11,240 bases of DNA from an uncultured Gammaproteobacteria bacterium (GCA_905479545.1 CAJQNE010000527.1:1-11240); one strand, 5' to 3'; numbered from the stretch's first letter, positions 1-6,736 are shown. Made by a program: numbers and translations. The notes: generated by a model not told the origin, from the letters alone.

Positions 1-1475
1 ACGTTGACCACGGTAAAACCTCGCTGCTGGACTATATCCGCACGACCAAAATCACCTCGGATGAAGCCGGCGGCATTACTCAGCATATGGGTGCCTACCA
101 CGTTGAAACCGATAAGGGCGTGGTTAGTTTCCTGGATACGCCGGGACACGCGGCGTTCTCGTCGATGCGGGCTCGTGGCGCAAAAGTAACTGACGTGATT
201 ATTCTGGTGGTTGCTGCTGACGATGGCGTTATGCCACAGACGGAAGAGGCGATTAAACACGCTAAAGCCGCTGGTGTGCCGATTATTGTTGCGGTGAACA
301 AAATGGATAAGCCTGAGGCGGACCCGGATCGGGTGCGTAATGAGCTTTCCGCTAAAGAAATAGTGCCTGAGGAATGGGGCGGTGACGTGCCGTTCATTAA
401 CGTCTCGGCGCATACCGGCGAAGGTGTTGATGATTTGCTCGATGCGCTGATTCTGCAGGCTGAGGTTCTGGAGTTGGTCGCACCGGTTATCGGCGCGGCT
501 TCGGGCTCGGTGGTTGAGGCTTCGCTTGAAAAAGGTCGTGGCCCGGTAGCAACAGTGCTGGTTCAGAAAGGCACCTTGAAGAAAGGCGATGTGGTGGTTT
601 GTGGCCAGCACTTTGGTCGCGTTCGGGCAATGTTCGACGAGCTTGGCAAAGAAGTGCAAACCGCTGGCCCGTCAATTCCTGTGCAGTTATTGGGCATGTC
701 TGGCGTGCCGGAAGCCGGCGATAGCGTGAACGTGGTCGATGATGAGCGTAAAGCCCGTGAGGTTGCCGAGTTCCGTTATAGCCATGCTCGTGAGAATAAG
801 CTTGCCAAGCAACAGGCGGCTAAGCTGGAAGAAATGTTTAACACCATGGAGAACGGCGAGCGGCAGACGGTTGATCTGTTGCTGAAGGCTGATGTACACG
901 GTTCATCTGAGGCGCTGGCTGAGTCATTAATGGCCTTGTCAACCGATGAAGTGGCGGTGAAGATCGTTTCGCGTGGCGTCGGTGGTATTACTGAGTCTGA
1001 CGTACAGCTGGCTGCTACCTCGGGGGCGGTGATTATTGCCTTTAACGTTCGTGCTGACGCCACTGCGCGTCGTCTGATTAGCGAAACCGGCGTTGATGTT
1101 AAGTACTACAGCATCATCTACGAAGCGATTGACGATGTGCGCGATGCCATGAGCGGTATGCTTTCACCTGAGGTTCGTGAGAACTTCCTGGGCTACGCTG
1201 AAGTACGTGAAGTATTCCGTTCTTCTTCGCATGGTCCTATTGCGGGTTGCCTGGTTACTGATGGCTCGGTGAAGCGTGCTAACCCAATTCGCGTGCTGCG
1301 TGATGAGGTGGTGGTGTTTGAAGGTGAGCTTGAGTCACTCCGTCGCTTTAAAGACGAGGCGAAGGAAGTGGTTGCGGGTACCGAGTGTGGTATCGGCGTG
1401 AAGAGCTACAACGATGTGCAGCCTGGCGATCGCATTGAGTGCTTCGAGCGCGTTGAAATTGCCCGGTCTTTGTAG
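1..1475 (+). CDS. infB: Translation initiation factor IF-2 (C-terminal 490 residues, 5' end outside window)
   Basis: IF2 is the GTPase that places initiator fMet-tRNA on the 30S subunit and promotes 50S joining. The reading frame is open from the window edge. It enters inside the G1 loop (VDHGKT at 3-20, after a partial His codon), then shows G3 DTPGH (135-149), G4 NKMDKP (from 297) and G5 SAHTGEG. Beyond the G domain come domain II and the C-terminal fMet-tRNA-binding region, ending in a TAG. The 490 residues after G1 are about what E. coli IF2 (890 aa) has after its G1 motif, so no domain appears to be missing. The N-terminal domains are outside the window. rbfA begins 9 nt after the stop, so the two are surely one operon. 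Identification is secure. Confidence 0.98.
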   Translation, partial: VDHGKTSLLDYIRTTKITSDEAGGITQHMGAYHVETDKGVVSFLDTPGHAAFSSMRARGAKVTDVIILVVAADDGVMPQTEEAIKHAKAAGVPIIVAVNKMDKPEADPDRVRNELSAKEIVPEEWGGDVPFINVSAHTGEGVDDLLDALILQAEVLELVAPVIGAASGSVVEASLEKGRGPVATVLVQKGTLKKGDVVVCGQHFGRVRAMFDELGKEVQTAGPSIPVQLLGMSGVPEAGDSVNVVDDERKAREVAEFRYSHARENKLAKQQAAKLEEMFNTMENGERQTVDLLLKADVHGSSEALAESLMALSTDEVAVKIVSRGVGGITESDVQLAATSGAVIIAFNVRADATARRLISETGVDVKYYSIIYEAIDDVRDAMSGMLSPEVRENFLGYAEVREVFRSSSHGPIAGCLVTDGSVKRANPIRVLRDEVVVFEGELESLRRFKDEAKEVVAGTECGIGVKSYNDVQPGDRIECFERVEIARSL

Positions 1476-1484
1476 GGCTAACTG

Positions 1485-1901
1485 ATGGCACGCGATTTTC
1501 CTCGTAGCAAACGGGTGGGTCAGCAGGTTCAGAAAGAGCTGATGGAGCTGATTCGTAAGGAAGTTAAAGATCCTCGAATCGGCCTCATTTCGCTTACTGA
1601 AGTTGTGATGAGCAAAGATCTCGGTTTTGCCGATATTTATGTTTCGGCCTTTGGCGACGGTGATGAAGCTGAGCTGGCCCGCGATATTCTTAACGAGGCC
1701 AGTGGTTACTTACGCCATTTGCTAGGCAAGGAAATGCGGCTTCGGACGATTCCGCAGCTGCGTTTCCATGCTGATAACAGCATCGCTGATGGCATGCGTA
1801 TGTCTAAAGTGATTGACGCTGCCGTTAAGAGTGACGCGCACCATGATGAAGTCGATGGTGAAGTGGCTGGCTCTGATAAGAGTAGCGACAGGGCTGAGTA
1901 A
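1485..1901 (+). CDS. rbfA: Ribosome-binding factor A
   Basis: This 138-residue protein is RbfA, a KH-like cold-shock factor that binds the 30S subunit and helps mature the 5' end of 16S rRNA. The N-terminus MARDFPRSKRVGQQ, the KEVKDPRIGLISLTEV segment and the LRTIPQLRF / DNSIADGMRM region match the family. E. coli RbfA is about 133 aa. The last ~20 residues form an acidic, Ser/Asp-rich tail (from DAHHDEVD) that is probably disordered. The ATG lies 9 nt after the infB stop. Only a weak purine run overlapping that stop serves as ribosome binding site, so translational coupling to infB is likely. It sits in its conventional place between infB and truB. Confidence 0.96.
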   Translation: MARDFPRSKRVGQQVQKELMELIRKEVKDPRIGLISLTEVVMSKDLGFADIYVSAFGDGDEAELARDILNEASGYLRHLLGKEMRLRTIPQLRFHADNSIADGMRMSKVIDAAVKSDAHHDEVDGEVAGSDKSSDRAE

Positions 1902-1946
1902 GGGCTGTTAGCTATTCGGCTCAATTCCCCCAGTGCAATTCCCATG

Positions 1947-1960
1947 GGTCGATACCGACC
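1947..1960 (+). other. Small hairpin in the rbfA-truB spacer
   Basis: GGTCG (1947-1951) and CGACC (1956-1960) can pair around an ATAC loop, 22 nt before the truB start. There is no T-run, so it is not a terminator. It may be a leader structure or chance; the spacer shows no convincing promoter. Confidence 0.25.
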
Positions 1961-1982
1961 GACATCCGGAAAGTAATTAACA

Positions 1983-2927
1983 ATGACTAAGGCCCGCAAG
2001 CGAAAAGGTCGTGCGGTTCACGGCATTTTGCTGTTGGACAAACCCAAGGGGCTTTCCAGCAACCAGGCGCTACAGCGTGTGAAATGGTTGATGAAGGCCC
2101 AGAAGGCCGGGCACACCGGTAACCTTGATCCGATGGCGACTGGCATGCTGCCGCTGTGTTTTGGCCATGCGACTCGTGTTTCTGCGTTTCTCCTTGATGC
2201 TGACAAGCACTATAGCGCCGTAGTAAAACTAGGCCAGCGAACCGATACCGGCGACGCTGAGGGCGCGATTGTGGAAGAGGCTGCAGTGCCGCCATTGACG
2301 ATCGCTGAGCTGACGGAGGTAGCGGCTCGATTCATTGGACCGCAGCAGCAAATTCCACCGATGTATTCGGCGCTGAAGCAGGATGGCACCCGGCTGTACA
2401 AGCTCGCCCGCCAAGGCGTGGAGGTTGAGCGCCCGCCGCGTGATATGACGATTCACGAGTTGAGTGGCCTGGAGCTTACAGACGACGGCTTTCGCTTTAG
2501 CGTGCATTGCTCAAAAGGCACTTACGTGCGGGTGTTGGCTGAAGATATAGCCAAGGCCATGGGCACCTTAGGCCACCTAACGGCGCTGCGTCGTGATGCG
2601 ATTGGTGGGTTTGATACCGGTTTGCCGTTTATTACCGCTGAGCAGATTGAGCAGGCTGTTGGCGTTGATGATGCCTTTGTGGCTAACCCCGAAGGCGCTG
2701 ATGGGTTTCTGCATTCCAGCGATCTGCCGCTGCAACATTGGCCGCGGGCCGATTTAAATGTCGATGCGGCCTGGTCGCTGAAGCATGGCAATCCGGTATT
2801 TGCCGCTATGGCTCGAGAGCACGATCAAGGCACGATGGTATGTGCGTATTACGACGATGCTTTTATTGGTATTGCGCAAACGACTGACGATGGTCGGCTA
2901 GCACCGCACCGAATTTTTCCCGGCTAG
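1983..2927 (+). CDS. truB: tRNA pseudouridine(55) synthase
   Basis: TruB converts U55 in the T-loop of tRNAs to pseudouridine and also acts as a tRNA chaperone. The 314 residues equal the E. coli length. The catalytic motif is GHTGNLDPMATGML with the nucleophile at Asp49. It is preceded by GILLLDKPKGLSSN near the N-terminus and followed by the conserved HYSAVVKLGQRTDTGDAEG segment, the QIPPMYSALKQDG segment and KGTYVRVLAEDIA. The remaining ~70 residues correspond to the small C-terminal (PUA-like) domain. The first ten residues are rich in Lys/Arg. A GGAA precedes the ATG at about 10 nt. It is 81 nt downstream of rbfA without a visible terminator, consistent with one infB-rbfA-truB transcript. 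The expected rpsO does not follow. Confidence 0.97.
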   Translation: MTKARKRKGRAVHGILLLDKPKGLSSNQALQRVKWLMKAQKAGHTGNLDPMATGMLPLCFGHATRVSAFLLDADKHYSAVVKLGQRTDTGDAEGAIVEEAAVPPLTIAELTEVAARFIGPQQQIPPMYSALKQDGTRLYKLARQGVEVERPPRDMTIHELSGLELTDDGFRFSVHCSKGTYVRVLAEDIAKAMGTLGHLTALRRDAIGGFDTGLPFITAEQIEQAVGVDDAFVANPEGADGFLHSSDLPLQHWPRADLNVDAAWSLKHGNPVFAAMAREHDQGTMVCAYYDDAFIGIAQTTDDGRLAPHRIFPG

Positions 2928-2938
2928 TTGTTTGCGTC

Positions 2939-2965
2939 GCCTGATATTCAGGCAGTTCCGCTTTT
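2939..2965 (+). terminator. Possible weak terminator after truB
   Basis: A perfect 6-bp stem, GCCTGA (2939-2944) and TCAGGC (2948-2953), has a TAT loop and lies 12 nt after the truB stop. A T5 run follows only after an 8-nt gap. The stem is short and the T-run is displaced, so termination would be weak at best. It may mark the end of the infB operon or be a partial attenuator before the esterase. Confidence 0.3.
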
Positions 2966-3039
2966 TGCTTACAGCTAATGTTTGAAGAACTGGCGCAGGT
3001 CGCAGAGAGTGTGCTGTTGGCGCTTCAACAAGTAGATAT

Positions 3040-3053
3040 TGTCGCTGGCGACA
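3040..3053. repeat. 14-bp inverted repeat upstream of the esterase
   Basis: TGTCGC and GCGACA flank a 2-nt centre (TG). As RNA it would form a 5-bp stem with a CTGG loop. It lies about 60 nt before the preferred esterase start, in a 184-nt stretch with no gene I can support. It could be an operator half-site pair or chance. Confidence 0.25.
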
Positions 3054-3099
3054 TTTGCGGGGAGGCGAAAACGCCGTAGCGTGTCGGATTCAAACAATT

Positions 3100-3104
3100 G
3101 GGAG
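3100..3104 (+). promoter_or_regulatory. Ribosome binding site supporting the TTG start of the esterase
   Basis: GGGAG lies 7 nt before the TTG at 3112. No comparable site precedes the in-frame TTG at 3055, and only a weak GTGGTGG run precedes the ATG at 3178. This is why 3112 is the preferred start. Confidence 0.5.
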
Positions 3105-3111
3105 TAGGGCA

Positions 3112-4224
3112 TTGGATCGGAGCTATACGCTAAAGCCGGTAGAAATTAGTACAAAATCGCGGCGTATTTTGTGGTGGATGCGTTGGGTGTTGAAACCCAC
3201 GCTAAGCCTGTTGTCATTGTTGCCGCGCTTTTTTACCTACCGTTCCCAGCTGTTTATGGCGGGCGGGTTGCGGAGTAAGTCCGCTGGTCAGGCAGTTGAT
3301 TACACCGCGGTCGGTGGCGTGCCATGCATCACTGTCGGCACGCCGATAGCTGAGTCGAACGCCAGTGGCGATAAAGTGCTGCTCTATCTTCATGGCGGCG
3401 CGTTTAGCATGCCGGCGATGCCTACGGCTCATGTCGGTTTCCACGCGCGGCTCTGTCGCGATTTGGGTGCGTCGGGCTTGATGCCAGACTACAGATTGGC
3501 GCCTATGCATAAATATCCCGCTGCTTTGGACGATTGTGAAAAAGCTTATCGTGGCTTGTTAGCTGCGGGTTATAGCGGCGAAAGAATTTTGCTTGCCGGT
3601 GAATCGGCGGGCGGTAATCTGGTGTTGGGGTTGCTGCAGCGAATCCGTCGCCACGGACTTGAAATGCCGGTAGCGGCGGTGCCGATATCGCCGGTAACCG
3701 AGGTTGCGCGGGTCCATTCGCCACCTTCGCGTTGCGACAAGGCCAGGGTCGACGCGATGCTGCCGGTTAAGTCGTTCTCCAAGATGCTTCATTACTACGC
3801 TGATGGCGTAGATGGCAGTGATCCTGAATTGTCGCCGATGTTGGCAGACTTCAGCGGGTTGCCACCGCTATATTTTTTAGTGGGCGAAGATGAAGTGCTG
3901 CTCGATGATTCATTAATTTGCGCTCGATTAGCAGAGCAGGCGGGCGTCGAAACTAAAATTGACGTCTGGCCCGCGTTACCGCACGCGTTCCCACTATTAG
4001 AGGGGCGCTTTCCGGAAGCCGGCGAAGCACGAACTGATATTGTTGCGTTCTTTAACGAGCAGTTGGCTCGACCGCCGGTGGGCAAATCAGTAGCCAGAAA
4101 GGCTGCTGGTCGCCGCAAAGTAGCGGTAAAGCCTGGCTCAAAAAGTGCGAGGCCATCCGCTGCGAAAAAAACGGTACCGAAAAAAGCTTCTCCTAAAAAG
4201 AAGGTAGCAAGTAAAAAGTCTTAG
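3112..4224 (+). CDS. Family IV (HSL-like) alpha/beta hydrolase with a Lys/Ala-rich C-terminal tail
   Basis: Predicted carboxylester hydrolase of the hormone-sensitive-lipase family; the substrate is unknown. From the TTG at 3112 (370 aa) the order is: a basic/hydrophobic N-terminal cap; oxyanion motif HGGA at 94-97 (HGGG in many relatives); the PDYRLAP segment typical of the family; nucleophile Ser165 in GESAG; Asp260 in GEDEVLLDD; and His291 in LPHAFP. So the catalytic triad is complete. The last 47 residues (324-370) are a tail with 14 Lys and 4 Arg, no acidic residue, and AKK/PKK-type motifs like histone H1, AlgP or PhaF tails. The start is uncertain. TTG 3112 has GGGAG 7 nt upstream. TTG 3055 extends the frame but has no ribosome binding site. 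ATG 3178 would remove the N-terminus. The gene converges with the DUF2505 gene over a shared terminator. Confidence 0.85.
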   Translation: MDRSYTLKPVEISTKSRRILWWMRWVLKPTLSLLSLLPRFFTYRSQLFMAGGLRSKSAGQAVDYTAVGGVPCITVGTPIAESNASGDKVLLYLHGGAFSMPAMPTAHVGFHARLCRDLGASGLMPDYRLAPMHKYPAALDDCEKAYRGLLAAGYSGERILLAGESAGGNLVLGLLQRIRRHGLEMPVAAVPISPVTEVARVHSPPSRCDKARVDAMLPVKSFSKMLHYYADGVDGSDPELSPMLADFSGLPPLYFLVGEDEVLLDDSLICARLAEQAGVETKIDVWPALPHAFPLLEGRFPEAGEARTDIVAFFNEQLARPPVGKSVARKAAGRRKVAVKPGSKSARPSAAKKTVPKKASPKKKVASKKS

Positions 4225-4255
4225 TGAGTTTTTATGTGTCTCGTTCGCCAGCAAT

Positions 4256-4290
4256 AAAAAACCGCAGCCGTTCATCGGCTGCGGTTTTTT
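4256..4290. terminator. Bidirectional rho-independent terminator
   Basis: The nine bases CCGCAGCCG (4262-4270) pair perfectly with CGGCTGCGG (4276-4284) around TTCAT. An A6 run flanks the left arm and a T6 run the right arm. It therefore ends transcription from both sides: the esterase (stop at 4224, + strand) and the DUF2505 gene (stop at 4309, - strand). Confidence 0.93.
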
Positions 4291-4308
4291 ATTTGGCTAA
4301 GTCGCTAG

Positions 4309-4791
4309 CTAGGCGAAATAACTATTATTGAAGTCGTTTTCTTTGCGAAGGTCCGACTGAATATCCTCTTCTGCTTTCTTTTGTAGCTTCTTGCCAATCA
4401 ATGGGATCTTAATCTCAGCGCTCATTGTTACGTCTTCACGGCAGCCGTTGGCGGTATTGGTCAATATGATAGTGCCGGTGATTTTGGCAGGTTGGCCGAC
4501 CAGGTTGGTGTCGACAACGCAGGTTTTCGTGTCGCCGTTATCGGTCCAGGTGAAGGTTTCATCGAGCTCGGTCCATTCGTTTAGAATTTTCTTGGCGAAG
4601 CCCGGAACGTCAGTGTGAACTTTGCGGCTCTGTTTGATCGTCGTTACATTGCCATTAGTGGAAATATTTTGGCCGCTAAAGTCACGGTTTCCGAGCGACT
4701 CGTATTTCGCGGTGGCGTAAGTGTTGTCGGTAAAGTGGTTAAGCACGTCGTCAGCGCTGATGTTGTAATTGTTACTAGCGGATACGCTCAT
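4309..4791 (-). CDS. DUF2505 family protein
   Basis: This 160-residue protein has a composition and motif layout I recognise as DUF2505. The N-terminal part carries YNISADDVLNHFTDNTYATA. The middle has a VPGFAKKIL segment followed by alternating beta-type segments (ETFTWTDNGDTKTCVVDT and AKITGTIILTNTANGC). The Lys/Glu-rich helical end contains IPLIGKKLQKKAEEDI. The family is thought to have a START/SRPBCC-like fold, suggesting a hydrophobic-ligand pocket, but no activity is established. There is no signal peptide or membrane segment. The ATG at 4791 is chosen because a strong GAGGAG lies 8 nt upstream; a TTG at 4812 is in frame but sits in a terminator-like T-run. It follows the hydrolase gene by 61 nt on the same strand. 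Confidence 0.75.
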   Translation of the reverse strand: MSVSASNNYNISADDVLNHFTDNTYATAKYESLGNRDFSGQNISTNGNVTTIKQSRKVHTDVPGFAKKILNEWTELDETFTWTDNGDTKTCVVDTNLVGQPAKITGTIILTNTANGCREDVTMSAEIKIPLIGKKLQKKAEEDIQSDLRKENDFNNSYFA

Positions 4792-4799
4792 GGTTTTTG

Positions 4800-4805
4800 C
4801 TCCTC
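4800..4805 (-). promoter_or_regulatory. Ribosome binding site deciding the DUF2505 start
   Basis: On the minus strand GAGGAG lies 8 nt before the ATG at 4791. It is the clearest Shine-Dalgarno in the window and rules in favour of that ATG over the upstream TTG. Confidence 0.8.
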
Positions 4806-4810
4806 GTCGC

Positions 4811-4840
4811 AAAAAAGAGGGCGCGGTCGTTGCCGTGCCC
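4811..4840 (-). terminator. Terminator-like hairpin between hydrolase and DUF2505 genes
   Basis: Read on the minus strand, GGGC-A-CGG pairs with CCG-C-GCCC around a CAACGA loop, with one A/C mismatch. It is followed by TC and a T6 run. It begins 12 nt after the hydrolase stop and ends just before the DUF2505 ribosome binding site. It could terminate, or partially attenuate, transcription coming from the hydrolase gene. Confidence 0.55.
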
Positions 4841-4852
4841 GGTTTGGAAAAT

Positions 4853-5863
4853 TTAATTATTGGGTGATAGTGTCAGGGTGTTGCCACTGCTGGCATTCCG
4901 TTCAGCTGTATCAGCAGCGTAGGGGTTTACTATAAAGCTATCGATTCGCGCCGCCAGGATTTTTGGCTGTTCTTCCGGCAGCATATGCCCGCAACCCGAT
5001 AACTTCTCTACGCGAAGGGTTGGGGCGATAGTTTTTAGCAAACCAAGTCCTGAACTATCTCGCAGTTTGTCGCCGTCGCACCATAGCAGCTGCGCAGGAG
5101 CAATAATCCCTGGTAAAGAAGCGCTGAGCCGGGTGCTAGCCGCTTCTATATCAGCAAGAATTTTTTGGTTAAACCGTCGAAACTGAATGTTCTGGTTACT
5201 CCTGAAACTGAACTCCGGTTTGCCCATGTTCGGCGGTGCCCCATACAGGAATTTATCCTGCAGTTGCCGAAAGCCTTCTGATGAACCGGGTAAAAGTGGG
5301 TTGCTGTCAGTGCGGGCCCGGTCGAAATCACTGGCTGTCGGTGTCGCAATCCCTGACGGAGCGATTAGTGTTAGCGATAGTACCCGCTCCGGGAATCGGG
5401 AGGCGAGGTTAGCAGCGATTTCTGCACCCATGCCCAGCCCCGTAATATGTACTTGGCCAAGTTCCAGTTTGCGCACTAGCTCAGCCATGCGGGTCGCTTG
5501 CCGCTCAATATCGTAGTCGGTGTTGCTGCGGCGGCTACTGCGGCCCATGCCGGGTAAGTCAGGCGCGATGATCTGGTATCGGTTGGGGAGGGTTTTTGCT
5601 AGCGGTAACCAGCTCTCTTTGCTTCCGGTGAACTCGTGTAATAGCAGTAGTGGCTCGGAGCCTTTACCGACTAGCAGCCGAACGTCGTGGTCGCTAAGCT
5701 GAATGGTTTTAGTGCTAATGCCATTCAGGCGTGAGCTAACCTGAGTCGATAGTGTGTAAAACAGCGATGGGCGGACTGCCCACGCCCAACCCAGAGCAAT
5801 AATAACGAGCAATAGGGGGACCAGAATGGCCTTGGTGCTGTCTGAATCACTGGACGTTAACAT
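4853..5863 (-). CDS. Membrane-anchored alpha/beta hydrolase-fold protein lacking the nucleophile Ser
   Basis: This 336-residue protein has a single hydrophobic segment at residues 12-30 (signal anchor, no cleavage motif seen). A classic alpha/beta hydrolase domain follows: LLLLHEFTGSKESW at 72-85, then APDLPGMGRSS at 100-110. The nucleophile elbow reads G-L-G-M-G at 142-146, where the family has G-x-S-x-G, so residue 144 is Gly (codon GGC, one base from Ser AGC). The oxyanion motif is also altered (HE instead of HG at 76-77). The acid Asp265 (WCDGDK) and His293 (GCGHMLPEEQP) remain. The fold is therefore intact but normal serine-hydrolase chemistry is unlikely. It may be a non-catalytic binding protein, or there may be a sequencing error at one base. 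The last ~20 residues are Ser/Asn-rich. The ribosome binding site is weak. Confidence 0.82.
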   Translation of the reverse strand: MLTSSDSDSTKAILVPLLLVIIALGWAWAVRPSLFYTLSTQVSSRLNGISTKTIQLSDHDVRLLVGKGSEPLLLLHEFTGSKESWLPLAKTLPNRYQIIAPDLPGMGRSSRRSNTDYDIERQATRMAELVRKLELGQVHITGLGMGAEIAANLASRFPERVLSLTLIAPSGIATPTASDFDRARTDSNPLLPGSSEGFRQLQDKFLYGAPPNMGKPEFSFRSNQNIQFRRFNQKILADIEAASTRLSASLPGIIAPAQLLWCDGDKLRDSSGLGLLKTIAPTLRVEKLSGCGHMLPEEQPKILAARIDSFIVNPYAADTAERNASSGNTLTLSPNN

Positions 5864-5928
5864 GGTGTAGCGAGACCTTGTGGCTCGGAATTAGTAGGCA
5901 CGCAGAGTAGCAGTTGCTTGGCATTGAG

Positions 5929-5957
5929 GCTATGTCAATCAGAGTGCTGGTAGTCAA
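5929..5957 (-). promoter_or_regulatory. Candidate sigma-70 promoter for the hydrolase gene
   Basis: On the minus strand TTGACT (5952-5957) is followed after 17 nt by CATAGC (5929-5934). That is a good -35 with a poor -10. A perfect TTGACA (5933-5938) also occurs but has no suitable -10. Either could drive the hydrolase gene, whose start is at 5863. Confidence 0.33.
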
Positions 5958-6054
5958 CGGTGCGGTGCTAATCTGCTGCGAGTAATTTACCCTTCTCTCT
6001 AACGGTCGGCGTTTCGCGGTAGCGCTTATTTAGGTGGCGTATTAGGTTGAATTC

Positions 6055-6073
6055 GGATTATTAATAATAATCC
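6055..6073. repeat. AT-rich perfect inverted repeat (UP-element position)
   Basis: GGATTATTA and TAATAATCC are perfect 9-bp arms around a single A. The repeat ends 10 nt before the -35 of the tRNA promoter, in the place where an UP element or activator site would sit. Confidence 0.6.
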
Positions 6074-6083
6074 AAAAACAGCA

Positions 6084-6120
6084 TTGACGTTTGTAGGGCC
6101 TGACTGTACTCTACGCGCCG
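6084..6120 (+). promoter_or_regulatory. tRNA operon promoter with GC-rich discriminator
   Basis: TTGACG (6084-6089), a 17-nt spacer and TACTCT (6107-6112) are followed by ACGCGCCG. A G/C-rich discriminator just after the -10 is the known signature of stringently (ppGpp/DksA) controlled stable-RNA promoters, and AT-rich DNA lies upstream. Transcription would start near 6119 and run into tRNA-Pro at 6188. Confidence 0.7.
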
Positions 6121-6187
6121 CTTTCGGGGAGAATGACTTCTGGGAGTTTTGTTAAAGCGCCGTTAACGCGGTGTGCAGGTTAGTAGT

Positions 6188-6264
6188 CGGGGTATAGCGC
6201 AGTCTGGTAGCGCGCCTGCTTTGGGAGCAGGATGTCGGGAGTTCGAATCTCTCTACCCCGACCA
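6188..6264 (+). tRNA. tRNA-Pro(TGG)
   Basis: This 77-nt cloverleaf has acceptor arms CGGGGTA / TACCCCG, discriminator A and an encoded CCA. The anticodon stem CCTGC/GCAGG holds loop TTTGGGA, giving anticodon TGG. The T-loop is GTTCGAATC. It is the first tRNA of a four-gene cluster. Confidence 0.98.
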
Positions 6265-6361
6265 TTTTAAATCTGATTCGATAGTTGCTTCGGACGGATG
6301 CTTAAAGAATTGGTATCCGCGTACAGTGTGTTCAGTTTACTGTAGGAGCAGGGCGGACTAT

Positions 6362-6438
6362 GCGCCCGTAGCTCAACTGGATAGAGCATCGGCCTTCTAA
6401 GCCGAGGGTTGCAGGTTCGAGTCCTGCCGGGCGCACCA
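6362..6438 (+). tRNA. tRNA-Arg(TCT)
   Basis: This 77-nt gene has acceptor arms GCGCCCG / CGGGCGC, discriminator A and an encoded CCA. Anticodon stem TCGGC/GCCGA holds loop CTTCTAA, giving anticodon TCT, which reads AGA/AGG. It lies 97 nt after tRNA-Pro with no terminator between. Confidence 0.98.
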
Positions 6439-6503
6439 ATTTTGCGCAAGCCGATGTTTGATTGGCTAGGCCGGCGTGATAGCGCTATTGTTTCAACACT
6501 ATG

Positions 6504-6579
6504 GTGAGCGTAGCTCAGTTGGTAGAGCCCCGGGTTGTGATCTCGGTGGTCGTGGGTTCGAGCCCCATCGTTCACCCCA
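6504..6579 (+). tRNA. tRNA-His(GTG)
   Basis: Acceptor arms GTGAGCG / CGTTCAC (one G-T pair) are followed by C73 and CCA. The anticodon loop TTGTGAT gives GTG. The base before the arm (6503) is G and can pair with C73. It supplies the G-1 identity element that bacterial tRNA-His retains after RNase P cleavage, so the mature 5' end is probably 6503. Confidence 0.98.
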
Positions 6580-6646
6580 TAATTGTAGCAGTAAGTATTT
6601 AGATCACTTACTGCGCCGTTGAAATGCGGCATTAAGCAGTACTCAT

Positions 6647-6731
<85 letters not shown>

Positions 6732-6736
6732 ACATT

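Larger units (their letters stand above)
5864..6187. other. Gene-free region between the hydrolase gene and tRNA-Pro
   Basis: This 324-nt divergent spacer holds promoter candidates for both sides, which are listed separately, plus an AT-rich perfect inverted repeat. The 66 nt between the tRNA promoter and tRNA-Pro would be the 5' leader of the tRNA precursor. No coding sequence is supported here. Confidence 0.7.

Noticed and set aside
2978..3079. 33-codon frame (ATG 2978 to TAG 3077-3079) upstream of the esterase
   Set aside because: It has no ribosome binding site, no recognisable motif, and overlaps the region of an inverted repeat. A chance frame of this length is expected.
3055..3111. 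Longer esterase N-terminus from TTG 3055
   Set aside because: No ribosome binding site precedes it and the extra 19 residues look unlike a protein N-terminus; TTG 3112 has GGGAG at 7 nt.
6173..6400. 75-codon open frame on the plus strand over tRNA-Pro and tRNA-Arg
   Set aside because: It overlaps tRNA-Pro fully and tRNA-Arg partly; IAQSGSAPALGAGCREFESL is a standard translated-tRNA artefact.
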